Below the pieces are notes generated by a model. The model saw only the letters and a program-made list of their open reading frames with translations. It was not told the origin of the DNA and did not search any database. A stretch of DNA of 5,315 nt from an uncultured Prevotellaceae bacterium (GTDB lineage Bacteria > Bacteroidota > Bacteroidia > Bacteroidales > Bacteroidaceae): assembly GCA_937893145.1 (NCBI GenBank), contig CALBJW010000137.1:1-5315 (forward strand). Reading direction: 5' to 3'. Positions 5,214-5,315 of the stretch are shown one piece after another. Both the position numbers and the translations under genes were made by a program. Within the stretch, counting starts at the first letter, position 1, and the number at the start of each line of letters is the position of its first letter.

Positions 5214-5315
5214 TTAAGCCTCTGCAGGAGCTTCTTCTTCAGTAGTTGCTTCAGCAGCAGCCTCAGCAGCAGCAGCGGCAGCAGCAGCCTTCTTTTCAGC
5301 TACCCTTGCAGCAAC
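5214..5315 (-). CDS. rpsP: C-terminal tail of a probable ribosomal protein S16
   Basis: Only the last 33 codons are in the window; the gene continues off the right edge. The visible tail reads VAARVAEKK, then eight alanines, EAAAEATTEEE and a final APAEA before TAA. Bacteroidetes S16 proteins carry a long extension after the conserved ribosomal core, rich in Lys/Ala/Glu and ending in an acidic EAPAEA-like stretch, and this tail fits that pattern well. The conserved core itself is not visible. Other Ala/Glu-tailed proteins, such as extended L17, S2 or histone-like proteins, are possible. That it is coding is supported by the clean frame, the stop just before a terminator and the charge pattern; the exact identity is inference. 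Confidence 0.55.
   Translation of the reverse strand, partial: VAARVAEKKAAAAAAAAEAAAEATTEEEAPAEA
5264..5288. repeat. CAG/CTG triplet run in the alanine tract
   Basis: A nearly pure run of eight triplets (CAG on the plus strand, GCT alanine codons in frame on the minus strand) is broken only by one GCC codon. A shorter run of three CAG triplets lies just before it at 5252-5260. Such runs can change length by slippage, here in steps of one alanine and without a frameshift. Confidence 0.7.

Overview
The window looks like chromosomal DNA from a member of the Bacteroidales, most likely Prevotella or a close relative. Three signs support this. Intergenic DNA is AT-rich and carries Bacteroidetes-type promoters (TAnnTTTG at -7, with TTTG-like -33 boxes about 19-21 bases upstream). 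None of the six visible start codons has a Shine-Dalgarno sequence. The protein set also fits: a DUF3256 protein, a type B L31, and the Ala/Glu-rich tail of what is probably an extended S16.

There are seven genes, two of them cut by the window edges, and they alternate strand without exception. Left to right they are: class II fructose-bisphosphate aldolase (minus, 3' end off-window); ribosomal protein L31 type B (plus); a secreted DUF3256 protein (minus); a PAP2 phosphatase with a C-terminal beta-barrel-like region (plus); a BadF/BadG-type amino-sugar kinase (minus); mannose-1-phosphate guanylyltransferase (plus); and the last 33 codons of a probable ribosomal protein S16 gene (minus). No two neighbours can share a promoter, so each of the five complete genes should be its own transcription unit. 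Divergent gaps hold back-to-back promoters. Two of the three convergent gaps hold hairpins with T-runs on both sides, which could stop transcription from either direction. The third convergent gap (PAP2 / kinase) is only 12 bases.

Functionally this is mostly housekeeping: glycolysis, ribosome, amino-sugar salvage and GDP-mannose supply for glycans. The exported PAP2 and DUF3256 proteins point to the envelope. The genes do not form an evident pathway, and I see no mobile element, CRISPR array, defence cassette, tRNA or rRNA.

The most interesting points are small. A perfect 9-bp inverted repeat lies inside the PAP2 coding sequence and uses that gene's only CTA and only GGG codons; read on the minus strand it has a short T-run and could terminate the convergent kinase transcript. 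The PAP2 domain appears joined to an outer-membrane-type barrel. The kinase mRNA looks nearly leaderless. The L31 leader carries a regular set of alternating inverted hexamers. I did not find a convincing new multi-gene system.
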